This document shows, one piece after another, positions 31,201-43,048 of a stretch of 64,000 nt of DNA (its first letter is position 1; each line of letters starts with the position of its first letter). The stretch is from Micrasema longulum (taxonomy: Eukaryota; Arthropoda; Insecta; Trichoptera; Brachycentridae), in the NCBI GenBank assembly GCA_022494885.1, contig JAGVSM010001319.1:124001-188000 (forward strand), read 5' to 3'. Both the position numbers and the translations under genes were made by a program. Below the pieces are notes generated by a model. That model ran no database searches, was not told the origin of the DNA, and saw only the letters and a list, made by a program, of their open reading frames with translations.

Positions 31201-34200
31201 AACAGCTTCCTAGGGAGTTGATCCAGTCCTTGTCTACAAAAATTTGGACAAACTCAAAATATTGTTAAATATTGCCCCCAAGTTAATTTTTCTTACGAAC
31301 ATTACCGATATTTCTTATCTAATACATTTTTTATGGTAATAGATTTCTCTGAATTATGTGTGGTCTGTCTTACTAGGTATAACCTGTTTAAGGCAGACAT
31401 TTTTATGTGTAGAGCGAAATAAACTCAAAACATGACTACTAAATTTATTTAACAATCATACAATTTTAAGTTTACTTTATATTTTATGAAGTGTATGTTA
31501 TATAATGTTTAGATCAACGATTTCAATATTTTTTATTATTTGCCATATAAATAAAAGGTACATTTTAAATAAAGTGCTGTAACAGATAATACAAATAAAC
31601 GCCAACCTGATAATTATGATACTTGAACATTTCCTTTATTCTGTCAACAAAGAAAAAGTTCCCATCTTCATCATAGTACATCAGATCTCCAGTTCGGAAC
31701 CACATATCCTCATCAAATGCCTGAGTTGTGGCTTCTGGGTTTCTGTAGTAACCCTAGAAGCAAAGTATATATTTGATCATTACCAAGTGAGGGTCAGTAC
31801 AAGAATCGCTGCAGACAGAATAAACAATTGGCTAGAATGAACTTTTCTGAAACATCTAGGTTAAGGTTCTGCGGAGATAGAAAAATGGCCGCGTCTTCGA
31901 TGGACCATTGGTATAACCCGAGGATATGTGAGCGCTTGTTCCCTACTTAATTACCCATTATTTTATAGACCTAGGTTCGGTGGAGGAGATTAAACATTAG
32001 ATATGACCACCATTTATAAGAATGGGAATAAATCAAATTGTTTTTATTACAGTTCGAAAGTGAATAAAACTAAAAACAATATACGAATACTCGTATATTA
32101 TATACTTACGGAAAACATTGTGTAGTCAGATTTCATGTTTAGTTCCCCCGTTTGATTTGGTCCCAATTCTTTGTTGGTTACTGGATCAATGATCTATTTG
32201 AAATACAAATATTTTAATTTCGGAACTATTTTAAATAAATATTAGCTTTTGTCTGTCATATCTTAAATAAATGTAAATTATGTTTCATAATTAACTAATT
32301 CAAAAATGATTCTGAGCTATTTTTCGCCAATTAAAATTTATAGTATACACAAAATTTTCTTTCATTTAGGCAGTTAAGTTTTTTTTTATTGTTTTATGTT
32401 ATAATTTAAATTTTGAATGCTGAATATTACAATAAACCTATGTTATTTGTTTACGTTTGATAATAAGTCGAGAGGGTTCGAACATCAGACATCTGATGCG
32501 TGAGTCTACAACTCTACCACGGGACCACAACCCGACAGGTAATAATAGTTCAAACGGTTTTAAAATTCTGCATAATTCTGTTAGTGTAAAATATAAAGTT
32601 TTCAATCGGGTTAATTACCAAATTGTCTTTTAAGGGGTTTGTTGTGAAATCTCTTTCCTGAAATCAATAACATGAAAAAATGACACCATGGTATTTACTC
32701 ACTTTGAATTTAACCCAGGGTACAAATTTACCACATGAGTTTGGAATAAGCTCTCCGGGGAGACAAACTATTCCTGTTAATTCCGTCATACCGTATGTGT
32801 TAGACACCTTCCCATTGGGTAATCTATTCTAAAATAAAAATAAATCTGTAAGTACAAACCTTGACCAAAAAACACTAGTCTGCATTTGGTTTAACCTAGA
32901 ATTTAAAAAAACAAAAAAAAAATTGGATAACTTTTTTTTCTTTAATAACTTTCAAGTTTAAGTTAATTTTTAAATCATTAGATTATATTTTACACAAATA
33001 CTTTGTCTTTAATATATATGATTACCAATATACCTAAGTCTAGTCTAAATTTCAAAAGTCGTAATTTGGCGATGGAAAGGTACTTAGTTAGATTTTAGTT
33101 ATATAAAAATTTTAGTTTTTTTTTTATCTGAAATACCTTAGAAAATAATTATTTTCATCGTATGTTTGTTTACTTTATTTTCAAAAAAGCGTGATTTTGA
33201 AATAACACAATTTTGCTGCCCTAGTTTTTGTATGTTCAAGAGACATTTTATTTGTTATTAAAATCAAATAAGTAAGTGGAGATTGGCACTCCACAAACGC
33301 TGAAAATACTATTTACTAACGAAAAAAAGAATAATTCTTTAGCTACGTAGACGCGTAATAAGATAATACACGTATTGGCATTCATAACTCAATTTTCTAA
33401 AAATGGTCTTTCGAACATACAAGAACTAGGGCAGCGATTAAAAATGGCAAAATCGTATGATTAGCTCACTTTTTGTCAGAATCATGATCAATAATTTTCC
33501 CATTTCTAGGACTATTAATTACGATTCTTCCGGAGTACGATAGCCTTGTTGTTTGCAAATTACATTTAAGATCTATAGTAGGGCCAATTTAATAGGTCAC
33601 ATTTGAAATTTGTCGGTTTTAGCCTCATAGTGAGGTGATCCGCTTAAAAACATCGATTAAAGTTAACGAATCGATTCGGACTTCAAACATAATATATGTG
33701 AATTGAATTCAGGTACTATGAAAAAGAACTTATAGGTACTGTAATTTTATTTACAAAATCAAAAGTCGAATCCCTGTCCCATTATTATTTTCTATCGTAA
33801 ATTTAAGGAACAAAATAAGATAGGTACATAATTTAATAAAACTATCAACATTCGATTTTTCTGGGTAACATCCCTAGTGTTTAAAAAAAAAAGGGTTCAC
33901 TGATGCAACATTGTAACGACGTTAGGAACAGAAAAAGTTTATTATGTTTAAAATGGTTTAATAGTGAAAGTAAATCGTAAAATTACCTTCTTTTGTCGTT
34001 ATTACAATAAATATATAATCGTAACTGAAAAAAGTTAAGCAATTGTGCAATTCTAAATTCGGAAAAATAAATAATATTTTATTACCGTCCTTACAAGGTT
34101 ATATTGTTGAATTTTGATGAAGTGTCAAATGTGACCTATTAAATTGGCCCTACTATAACTATTACTAACTACATATTATGTACTCGTATATATTTTGGTG

Positions 34201-37200
34201 TAAGTAGGTAGTACCATAGAATGATTTGACGTCTTTAAAAAACATATTATTAACGTGAATTAATGATTAAAAAACACAAATATCATTAATAATTTATATG
34301 AATTAACCTGAAGAAAAAGTAATTTCGCGTATGGCAATACGCTTCCTATACATGCGAACACCATTACACTGGAGAAATCACATTGATCAATTTGTGGGTG
34401 GTTTAATATTTCAGACACCACCGATGGAGACATCATTACTGTTTGTGGCTGAAACAACAAATAATGTAAATTTAATTAAATTAATGACATTAAACTCAAA
34501 GTTAGAATGGTTCGATGATGTCGCAAGGACAATAATGACGGTATAGGCTGATAAAACTAACTTGAAACTGTCAACAAAATGACGTCATTTCAATTTGTAT
34601 TGAATTGAACATTGTGTTCATTACAAGTGTGTCTATCACAACAAACCTTGACCTCGGAGTCAGTTGCAACAAAAAGTTAGTATTTTCATTATTAAAAACA
34701 TAAATATTGTTTTCAAACATTTAAATAAAAGTGATATATATTTGTATAAATCTCTTACTATATTTTCCAAGTTTACCGGTTTCGAGACGTACCCGTCAGT
34801 ACACTTATTGCACTAAGAGAATATATTAACATTTACAAAAAGTTAAGCTTGCAAAAGTTTAAAGTTATGTATAGTGCGGCCCGAGGCAAGTTTTTAGGGT
34901 GGAGCAAGTTCCAGTTATGGCACACCCCTTGGTTGCCGCTAATTCTCGTAAATTTATTATATTTGCGGCGGCCTCCGTGGTGTAGTGGTCAAGACGCTTG
35001 ACTCACGCACGGAAGGTTCCGGGTTCGATTCCCGGTGAGAACACAAAAATTATAATGTGATTTTTCTCAAGCCTGGGTGCTCTGTGATGTAATTCACCAC
35101 TGTAATTAGGCCTCCTGGCCTGTTGTGGTGCAAAAAAAATATTTTATATTTGAAATACAAATATATTTTTTAAATTAAATTTTTATTTTAACGTAAACTC
35201 TATATACTGAGCCTTGCGAACAGCTGTACCTAAAGATAAGCCAACCGCCAAATGAAGCAATTATATAATTCATCTTTTCTATAGTTTGTTTAGTTTCCTT
35301 TCAAAATCAATATCATAATGTGTAGCATTAAGATTTGAATTCTCTATAGGTAACACTGCTTGGAAAGCGGGGCAGCTGGAAATTAAGGAGAGTTTATAAA
35401 TAATAACAGCGGCGCCGCACCGTGGTGATGTGTCCAGAGTCCAGACCCTAAAGCTAGGGTTTCCTAGGACAGCGGTGCCCGTATCTTAACGGCCGTAGTG
35501 AACGGTGATGCGGTGGACAGCCGTCGCGAATCGTAACGGTGACTAGAGAGTGGATTTATTATTTAACGGTGTTATCAACACCGTTTTCCTAGGAAACCAC
35601 TTTCTAGTCACCGTTACGACGGCTGTCCACCGCATCACCGTTTACTACGGCCGTTAAGATAAGGGCACCGCTGTCCTAGGAAACCTTAGCTTGAAGCATA
35701 CTAATATTTCTGGCTTGCCAACCTTTCATATACTGAGTCTATTCCTAGTACAAGCAGAATTTGTAGTATTTTTGTGACATTTTGTAAAATATGAAATGTA
35801 TGTATAAATAAATAAATAAATAATAAAATCAGCAAAATCAGAGTTCAGAACAATGAAATAAGTTAAAATTAATCAAAGAGTTTGGCAACTTTTTGTTTTC
35901 CGAATTTCATAGTTAGGCATTTTTATTAATATTTGGATTATTTCAAGATTAGAAATTTTACCTTAAATTTGTTTATGGCGTTAAATGTCATTTCAGCAGT
36001 TATCGGAAGTTCTGTGTAGAGTCGAGTGTATCCTTTCACGATAGAAAATAAATATCCAAATACACCAGAAAGCCAGAAAAGGGCAGAAGAAACGAATGAA
36101 GTTATCAATGGACCTTCCCAATCGTTTCCTCGTCTATAATGTGAAAACATAGGTGAAAAATATTTTCAATATTTACAAAAACAAACAAATCAACGGGTCA
36201 AGTAAACAAGGCAGTAGTCATCTCAGGATATTTGAAAAATTATATATGGAAAAACCCTGACATGAAGATCAGGAGCAAAATTAAAATTTATATAACTTGC
36301 GTGCGACCTATCATGACATTTGGGATCGAATGCAGAGCAGACATCACAATTACAAAAAACGCGCTCAGAAAAGAAATCTCTCAGGAGCATTTCTGGCAAG
36401 AGTCTCCGAGGCAGAATAAGGAAATCGAATATAAGGGAAATATGCGAGATCGAAGACATCAGTATGCACATGTAAGAAGAATGGAACAACTCAGACTCCC
36501 TCATATGTGCAAGGTAGACGACTCCCGGGCAGACCACCTAAGAGGTGGATCGACAGCTAGCAATCGACCTCGCAGGAGGCTAATCCCTCTTGAAAAACAG
36601 GCCACAGAAGAAGGTAAGACAAAATTGAAATAAAACTAAACGTGCCAAACAATTAATATGCTCAATATTTTTAATTTTAAAACCTTACGATGCATCTACA
36701 AATATATGGACAAACTCAAAATATTGATGAAATACTGGTAAGACTAAGTATAACAAATTCAAAAATATTTTTAAGCATTGCCTAGCCCAGAAAAAAACAC
36801 CAAAAATAACATTCAGCTCTTTAACAGACAGTTGAAGTTGACAGTTAACATTATCACAAGCATTGAATGATTTTAATGCGCGCGCAGATCTTAGTTCAAT
36901 TATTTGTTAGAAAACAGGACCTTTTCTAATTTTTCTGAACTTGACCACATACTTCATCCAATTTGTGAATTACACGACACAATATTCATCGGGTCAATTC
37001 TTGCACAAGATCTTATGGCATTTTCTGATCCATGTGCGAAAGTAATTCTTGGCTTCCCTTTGTCTCCTCCACTCCTATCGGTTCTGCGCGTTCCTCATCC
37101 ACTATCTCGGATGCAAACCTTCCAATAGCATTCGACCATTCCATTTGTGGGCTTTTTTGGGGCCTCGTATTCATTGGACTCCACTCAAAAACGATTTTTT

Positions 37201-40200
37201 GCGGCAACAACTGCCGCTACCCCTGTTTGTCTATCATTCGATTTTTGAGCGGAATATTTGACATATTATTGTGATTCTAAATACTCCATATTGCTTTTGT
37301 ATTCTTTGGTAGTTATTTTTTACATCTCTTGTCAGAAAAATAATCTGTACTTATATATGAACTCTAATAATTCTGAAATACTAAAAACCGCCTCTACCCC
37401 GCTTCTCTTCTTCATCACTTTAATTTCGTTATGCGCAACGCCAGTCACCAAATTGTTCTGGAATTATTTTAATATTTCTTTTATAAAGTTCATTAACTTA
37501 CGGAAATGATACATTAAACATCAGATTTTTGTGAGATATGCAGATTCCTTTTGGTAATCCCGTAGTTCCACTTGAACACGCAATAAATGCTATTGTGGTC
37601 CAGGGATCAAAATCAGTCACCCTAAAAAGCAATTATTTTTTATGTAATTTAAGTTATCGGTTTCCATAATGGATTATATTGTCTACAGACTAAAACGAAT
37701 CAGTATTCCTTATCTGCACCTAATTAGTGGCGCATTCTATATTTACTCCAATCGCAGCGAATTTCGTTTTTTTTTTATTACATGTTCGTAGATAGATGAT
37801 CAGTCGTACGCGTCACGTACCAGTCCAGGAACTATTAAATATTGTGATGTAAAAACACCTTTTTAAATTATTGTTTTTCACATCAATCGAGGCTGAGATA
37901 TACTTGACAGTAATACGGAATTCGGTAGTTATTCCGAACTTGTGAGCAAAAATTGTTACAAAAATACTTGCAAGCGAAAATTCAATCATTGCATACATCT
38001 TAATTCTATGCATACATCATATTGGTCTAAAAATATTTATAGTTTTAAATTAGTGTAAGGTGTAAGTAAGTAAGTAAACATTGGTAAATTAATTTAATTT
38101 AAAAATCGAAATTTGACAGATGAACTTAATTTGTATGCAACAATTGAATAACTAAACCTAATATGTTTGTATAATAAGATAGAAAATATAAAGATTTTGT
38201 AAATACCATAAAACACTTCAGTTTAGGATTTCCGATGTTCGCCTTTCAATTGCAGCATTATTTAGTTATTAACGTTTTTCTTGTTTACATTCTGGTACAT
38301 TTTTTATTACTTACATCCATAGAATTAAGAATAGTCCAGAAGGAGCGTAGAATCACATTTGAATACATCGGACTGTGTCCAAAAAACCCCATTTTGCCCC
38401 TCTTTCGGCGCGCGTATGCATGAAATCGCCGCCTAATGTTGCCAGATCGCGAAATATATAATCATAACACAAATGCAAGATATTTTTATTTTTTTTAAGT
38501 TCTTTAAAATATTATTTTACACGCGGTAACATTGATTGACAGAACAGAGCAGATAATTTAAAAGAGTAATTTTATTAATGAACTTTGAACTTAAAAAATA
38601 AAATAAAAATATTTGACATAAAATTGATATTTTTATATTTGATGTTTTAAAGATAATGTCGGTCAAATGTCCACCACGGAGTTGTTTAATCCGAGAGGTC
38701 CAATTTTCATTAGTTATCTCATTAGATGAGTAAAGTAGCGTAAACAAATTGACTACCCTGGCAAAACAACAAAATGCCCATTTTGTTTTTTGACAATCTG
38801 ACAGATAGAAAAATAATTAAATTTTTAAGTAATGCATTTGCTACTTACACATGCATTTGCTATTTAGACATAAAATGTGATTCCATCCTGTTTCTTTAAT
38901 AACCTGGTAGTATTTCTACACTTTAAAACAACACAACACGGCATAGTTGAATTCAAATCGGGAGTTGCGTACTGAGCGACGTCTAAAAAGAAACTAATGG
39001 GGAAGTTTAGTCGCCTTCTGTTTGATGCGCGTATACGGTTTCTGGACGTTTATTAATTCTATGCTTATATCACTATTTTTTTTTTTTTTTAATACCACAT
39101 TCGTATTCGTATTCTTAAAGGTGAAAGTAAAATGGAAAAAATAAAAATAGAAAGTAACATGCAGGTTTTTCTTCTTATTGATACTTATGTAGATTTTAGT
39201 GGAAAAGAAGAAAATAAGAAAAAGAAAATTAATAATAAATGTAGAAACAAAAAAAATACAAAATGAAAGTAAATAATTCAATTAAGAAGAATTACAAAAT
39301 CAAATAAAAAATTAATTATTGACATTTCTATTTGTGACCCAGTTTATAAATATTATTTGGCCAGAACACCCGAGTTGAGAGGTGAAAAGGCCACAAAAAA
39401 CAAAGAAAAAGAAGAATAATAAATAGATTATTTAAAAAAGAGAGGCTTTAATTGCTCTTTTAAAGTAGGAGTTATAAAGTTTAGGGGCAACGACATTAGC
39501 GTGTCTCTGTCCTAGTGTTGATTAAGTTATATGTGTATTTGGTTAATTTAAATAAAATCTCTTTATTTTTACTTACTCGAAATCTTCTTCAGTTCCTGTG
39601 TTCCTAATTAAATCTGATATTGGGATAAATTTATGTTTAGAGTCTCCAAAAACTATAGTATTTGTGTTCATTCCCAATTCCTTCAGGACCTTGTCTATAA
39701 CTGGAGCAACCGATAAATCACAAAATACTATTTTCGGTTGTCCCATAGTTATCATAGCCTTGAGCTCATCTAAAAGCAAACAAAATATAATCCATGCCAT
39801 TGAACTAAAATATACTTGAAGGTATGCAATAAGTTAATTTATGTCAAATTCTAAAATAACAATTAACAAAAAAAAACCTCATTTCATTTCTCAATATTAC
39901 GCGAGCGAAGCCGCGAGTAAAAGCTAGTGGGTAAATAAACAAAACTACGCACCGTGGACCATAGTGGCAGGTAATGGCAAAATGGCAACCCCGAGGGACA
40001 GGCAAGCCACCACAGGTATGGCTGTATCGTCACTGTTAACCCCGCAGATTATTGCCACGTCACCTGCGGCCATCTTGCGACGTGTCATTTCCTGGGCCAG
40101 CCGTATACTGCGGAGTCTAACAGATCCGTGTGTCTCAGTACGACCCGTAACTATATTTATCTGAAAAATAAACATTATGAATATTATGTAACATGATAAT

Positions 40201-41722
40201 TCTTTAGTTGGTGAAATCCAGTCCTTGTCTGGAAAATTTTAGACGAACTCAAATTATTGTTGATCAATCCTATACCAATCCAAGAAGTATTGGTACTGCT
40301 TGCTTACCACATACCGCATCTGAGGACATAACTCTCCTTGGCGGTGCCTACATGCGCGGAAAAATTACTCATAGCCAAACGAGAAAAGCTGCCCGAAGGA
40401 GCTCTTTGTAATCTGGTAGCCTTAGCATCTTCGTGCTGAAAGAAGGTAATCCAGAAGTACAAAATATGCACTTCATTGGATTGAGAAACGAGGGAAGTAA
40501 ATTCTTCACCGATTAAATGGATTGGACATGATCAATTCGCCAAAATGATTACAAAACTTTAAAGCACCTTTGTGAAAAGAGCAAATAATTAAATCTACAC
40601 ACCAGTTAAACTGTTTTTTATTTTCACAAATGATAAATAATATGTACATTTTTTTGTAATACAAAAAATAATTTAATGATGTATTTGATGATTTGATGAT
40701 TTTTAAAGTCTAGATGTGCATTTCGAAGAAAACAGCCAGCCCTGTAGTTTGTTGGGTCATCCTGTATTGAACATATAATTTTATATTAACATTTACGTAA
40801 AGAATCACTTAATAAATTTTATACAATAACTTTAAAAATAATTTAATTACCTATGTGTTAAAGGAATTTTCGTGATTTTTATAAGTCTGGATGATCACAC
40901 AACCTAAAATATGAATATTGCAGAAAACAGTCAGATCTAATATTGTATGATTTACCTCATTCAAACTTTGAATTCATGAGGTGAAATTCAGTATTAAAAC
41001 AAATGTTTTTCAACAAAAAAAGTGCCAACCTCAAAACGATTAAAATTGTTAATAAATCATAATTAAAAGAAAATTTGCTCGGTTTTTGACACTTTTAATG
41101 CGTTGTACTTACATCAAAACTTGATGGTGGGGGTATCGGTAGTATACCTTTGTAGTCGGTCGGAAGACTTTTATCTTCAACTATGACGTCATACTGAAGC
41201 TATGTCATTTTAGAGCGTAGATATGTGTACCGTGACGTACTCTTTCCCTTGTTTCATATCGATGTACCTACCCAAAACTTGAAGATGGGGGGTCGGTAGT
41301 ATATATTTATAATCGCTAGAGGGAATTTATCTTCAACTATACCGTCAAGGTGAAGGTCTTTATCTTCCCATCATAATCGTAGCCCAGGAACACCGTCCTT
41401 ACAATTCGATAGAATAACCTATTTGATAATGTTATCAGTGCTCGTTCAGTTCATTTATTTGGAAACTGGCTGTACAAAGACAATTAATATTGGTATTTTA
41501 TTTTAGATTACTATATTTTTTCTTCTTTTTTTACAATTTTTTTAAATCTACTTGTTTCTAATAATTGATAATAATGACGTAAAACAGTGTAGGTACCTGA
41601 GATATCTTATCGCTGTGTTTTTTCATATTTTTCAAGGAATTTCTCGTCAAATGGAGATCCATAGATTCTATTATCTTCTTAAAAGAAGCGTACTTTGCAT
41701 CTCGATCCTCTTTTGAATCCAT
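28283..41722 (-). CDS. Luciferase-like acyl-CoA synthetase (ANL superfamily), 11 coding exons
   Basis: Coding exons in transcript order are 41722-41597, 40160-39953, 39769-39577, 37621-37502, 36133-35962, 34448-34308, 32828-32703, 32193-32110, 31753-31607, 29357-29192 and 28410-28283. They join in phase to 1611 nt, 536 residues plus stop; all sites are GT-AG. ATG 41722 has the context AAAGCCATGG. Motifs: SSGTTGLPKG (P-loop, about 192-201), YGMTE (332-336), WFRTGDL (408-414), VDRIKEMFKYHNYQ (hinge) and THSGKVDRK with catalytic Lys 520. The family adenylates a carboxylate with ATP, then forms its CoA thioester. The protein ends LTLPGV, so it lacks the peroxisomal SKL-type signal of firefly luciferase. 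Exon 5 lacks the firefly HHGF motif, so a fatty or aromatic acyl-CoA ligase is likelier than a luciferase. Substrate is unknown. Introns are full of repeats. Confidence 0.93.
28557..28650 (+). mobile_element. SINE family A (copy A3), internally deleted
   Basis: The head GGGCTGTGGTCCCGTGGCTA runs into CGAATCAGA and then directly to CTTGATTCCCGTTTTC, so the B box is lost. It lies in the last intron of the synthetase gene. Confidence 0.65.
28728..28920 (-). mobile_element. SINE family C (copy C5)
   Basis: Minus-strand tail modules CCGCACCTAATGGTGCATAA, CACCTGTTACATGAAGG and GCTCCAAATGAAATATTGC are followed by a decayed head (AACCCAGCACCTCAAAAATG). It is in the last intron of the synthetase gene. 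Confidence 0.6.
29358..30600. other. Synthetase intron (exon 9 to 10) with a GC-richer block
   Basis: About 30095-30500 is less AT-rich than its surroundings and has GTTTTCGTTTCCGGAAACCG at the left and TTTTCAGGAACACACAC with GAAAACG at the right. This suggests an old inverted-repeat insertion. Nothing coding was recognised, and the rest is AT-rich. Confidence 0.35.
30601..30656 (+). repeat. Minisatellite, four 14-bp units
   Basis: CATAAGTTGAGTGG is repeated four times head to tail; the fourth unit ends GA in place of GG. A fifth partial unit (CATAA) follows. It lies in a synthetase intron. Confidence 0.9.
30841..31267. mobile_element. Repeat family D, most complete copy, ~160-bp terminal inverted repeats
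   Basis: The left arm runs from ACAATATTTTGAGTTTGTCC through AGGACTGGATTCAACTCCC and AAGTCTAGGC to CTTATGACCTATCATTGG. The right arm is its reverse complement, ending GGACAAACTCAAAATATTGT. The unpaired centre holds AAGTGGCCACTTTACACACT. It is noncoding, about 427 bp, in a synthetase intron. This copy shows that family D is a long-TIR DNA element, of unassigned superfamily. Confidence 0.75.
32470..32536 (-). mobile_element. SINE family A head fragment (copy A4)
   Basis: The minus strand reads GTCGGGTTGTGGTCCCGTGG, then GATGTTCGAACCCTC. The body after the B box is missing. It lies in a synthetase intron. Confidence 0.65.
33574..34157. mobile_element. Nonautonomous DNA element with 32-bp inverted repeats (family H)
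   Basis: Left end TATAGTAGGGCCAATTTAAT plus AGGTCACATTTGA is matched at the right by TCAAATGTGACC and ATTAAATTGGCCCTACTATA. The 584-bp interior has no long open frame. TA at both tips is compatible with a TA target site. It fills much of the exon 6 to 7 intron. Confidence 0.75.
34967..35149 (+). mobile_element. SINE family B (copy B2)
   Basis: A box GGCCTCCGTGGTGTAGTGG, B box GGTTCCGGGTTCGATTCCC, then GTGAGAACACAAAAATTATA, the GGCCTCCTGGCCTGTTGTGG palindrome and an A-tail. It is nearly identical to B1 apart from the tail. Confidence 0.88.
35451..35692. mobile_element. GC-rich hairpin element (242 bp foldback)
   Basis: Arms of about 105 bases pair almost perfectly. The left arm has CTAGGACAGCGGTGCCCGTA and GGTGATGCGGTGGACAGCCG; the right arm is the inverse, ending CTGTCCTAGGAAACC. 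The interior repeats TTTCCTAGGAAACCAC-like and AACGGTG motifs. It is far more GC-rich than the surrounding intron and unique in the window. Confidence 0.8.
36190..36640 (+). mobile_element. RTE-type LINE remnant in a synthetase intron
   Basis: One frame gives SGYLKNYIWKNPDMKIRSKI and CVRPIMTFGIECRADI, the end of the RT domain. A shifted frame then gives GKSLRGRIRKSNIREICEIE and PGRPPKRWIDS, the conserved C-terminus. At least two frameshifts and stops are present. It belongs to the broad class of the fragment at 6787-7165, though not necessarily the same family. Confidence 0.75.
36641..37501. other. Synthetase intron remainder with decayed repeats
   Basis: ATGGACAAACTCAAAATATT near 36707 is a family D arm fragment. 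About 36930-37250 is GC-richer, and its minus-strand frames (HKWNGRM, EEWRRQRE-like) suggest another decayed LINE tail that I could not assign. Confidence 0.35.
37705..37865 (-). mobile_element. SINE family C tail (copy C6)
   Basis: Minus-strand modules are CTGCACCTAATTAGTGGCGC, CAATCGCAGCGAATTTCG and ACCAGTCCAGGAACTATTAA. No head is present. It lies in the exon 3 to 4 intron of the synthetase gene. Confidence 0.5.
38318..39063. mobile_element. hAT-like element family F (copy F2)
   Basis: The ends are CATAGAATTAAGAATAGTCC and the inverse near TTCTGGACG...ATTCTATG. Flanking 8-mers CTTACATC (38310-38317) and CTTATATC (39064-39071) differ by one base, an 8-bp hAT-type duplication. The 746-bp interior matches F3. 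No transposase frame. Confidence 0.75.
41111..41347. repeat. Local direct duplication, ~157 bp offset
   Basis: CAAAACTTGATGGTGGGGGT with GGTAGTATA and TATCTTCAACTATGACGTCA recurs about 157 bases later with substitutions (CAAAACTTGAAGATGGGGGG and TATCTTCAACTATACCGTCA). It lies in the first coding intron of the synthetase gene. That intron (40161-41596) also holds a family D fragment near 40205-40262 and otherwise nothing recognised. Confidence 0.55.
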
Positions 41723-41889
41723 GGCTTTGAATCTGTGATAGAAATTCAATTGGTTAATAAGCTAAGAAAATAAACAGCAGACAGTAGCAAATTGCCAGGA
41801 AACTAGTTTTGAAAGGGACGGGACATTAAGAGGTACTTAAATTATGTCAATAACACTTGAGACTTTATTGCATTATTATATTATAATTC

Positions 41890-42125
41890 ATCATCCCCAT
41901 TCTCCTAGTGGTGCATAGGGAATTGTATTTGTAAAGCAAATGCAGCGTATTTCAATCGTCGGAAATATGTAGGTTTAGGCGATCAGGCTTACACTTCAGT
42001 CCAGCGTCAATGAAATATTGAAGTTCGAAAAACCTTTAAAATCAATATGCTTCAAACCTGCCAGGAATCAAACCCAGGACCTCAAGAACGGCAGGCGAAC
42101 ACGCTGACCACTACACAACGAGGCG
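41890..42125 (-). mobile_element. SINE family C (copy C7), near full length
   Basis: The minus strand has A box CCTCGTTGTGTAGTGGTCAG and B box CCTGGGTTTGATTCCTGGCA. The C body with GCGTAAG-like and CAATGAAATATTG modules follows, then the terminal CCTATGCACCACTAGGAG. It is head to head with copy C8. Confidence 0.75.
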
Positions 42126-42224
42126 GAGTTAACTCCACTCGATTTTCTTATTCAGTGTGAAATAGAACCAGAGTCTTGGACGAGTGTTTTCGACTCAATA
42201 GCTGCTCTCCGGTAAAAATCAAAA

Positions 42225-42658
42225 TTCATATTTATCTTTTAAAAATTGCCTCTCGTTTAATGGACTGTCCTGAACTACTATGCAAACTATCTATTTAAGT
42301 TCCTTCCAAAGTTCTAAGGAATAACCTTCTTCTTCATATTCCTCTTTTTTTCTAAAAATTTATATTTATGGCGAACTTTTAATAATTTTAATATAATAAC
42401 AAAATCATTAAACATAGATCTATTTGCGAATAATCATAATGACGACGTTTGCTTTTAAAATAATTTTTATATATTTTTTAGTTTCTTCTGGATTTACATT
42501 AGATTACTGTTAATTTTATGTTAGAGAATCCTTTTTAACTTACTGTGATGCTACTTGTGAAAACCTGTAATTGGCCTTTTAGTAATTTGTTTTGCTTTAT
42601 ATATAAGATAAATATAGCTGTTGGTTATCCAAATAAAGAATGAATAAATAAATAAAAA
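42225..42658 (+). mobile_element. Probable LINE 3' tail nested in SINE C8
   Basis: The segment ends GGTTATCCAAATAAAGAATG followed by AATAAATAAATAAA, the tail style of the window's other LINEs. It separates two parts of one SINE-C body. No coding part is left, so the class is inferred from the tail. Confidence 0.45.
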
Positions 42659-42870
42659 AGTGCTGAATAATGAAATTGAGTGGAGATAACTCCTCGTTCG
42701 CCTACCATTCTTGAAGTCCTGGGTTTGATTCCTGGCAGGGTGGACGTAAAATAATTATTTTAAAGGTTTTTTAACTGCAATATTTCATTGTTCCCGGACT
42801 GGCATCTAAAGCGTAGGACAGATCACCGTATCTTTAAGTTACAGGTGATCGAGATACGCCGCATTGTAAA

Positions 42871-43048
42871 GGCGGCCACCGTGGTGTAGCGGTCAAGACG
42901 CTTGACTCACACACGGAAGGTTCCGGGTTCGATTCTCGGTGAGAACACAAAGATTAAAATGTGATTTTTCTCAAGCCTGGGTGTTCTGTGATGTAATTCA
43001 CCACTACAATTGGGCCTCCTGGCCTGTTGTGGTGGAAAAAAAAAAAAC
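42871..43048 (+). mobile_element. SINE family B (copy B3), nested in SINE C8
   Basis: GGCGGCCACCGTGGTGTAGC head, GGTTCCGGGTTCGATTCTCG B box, GGGCCTCCTGGCCTGTTGTG near the 3' end and a 12-base A-tail. Being inserted into family C, it is younger than that copy. Confidence 0.87.

Noticed and set aside
34967..35040. tRNA gene with A and B boxes
   Set aside because: The head is tRNA-like, but the same non-tRNA body and A-tail follow it in three copies, so it is SINE family B.
36232..36633. 133-residue plus-strand protein
   Set aside because: The conserved RT C-terminal motifs lie in two different frames, so it is a decayed LINE, not a gene.
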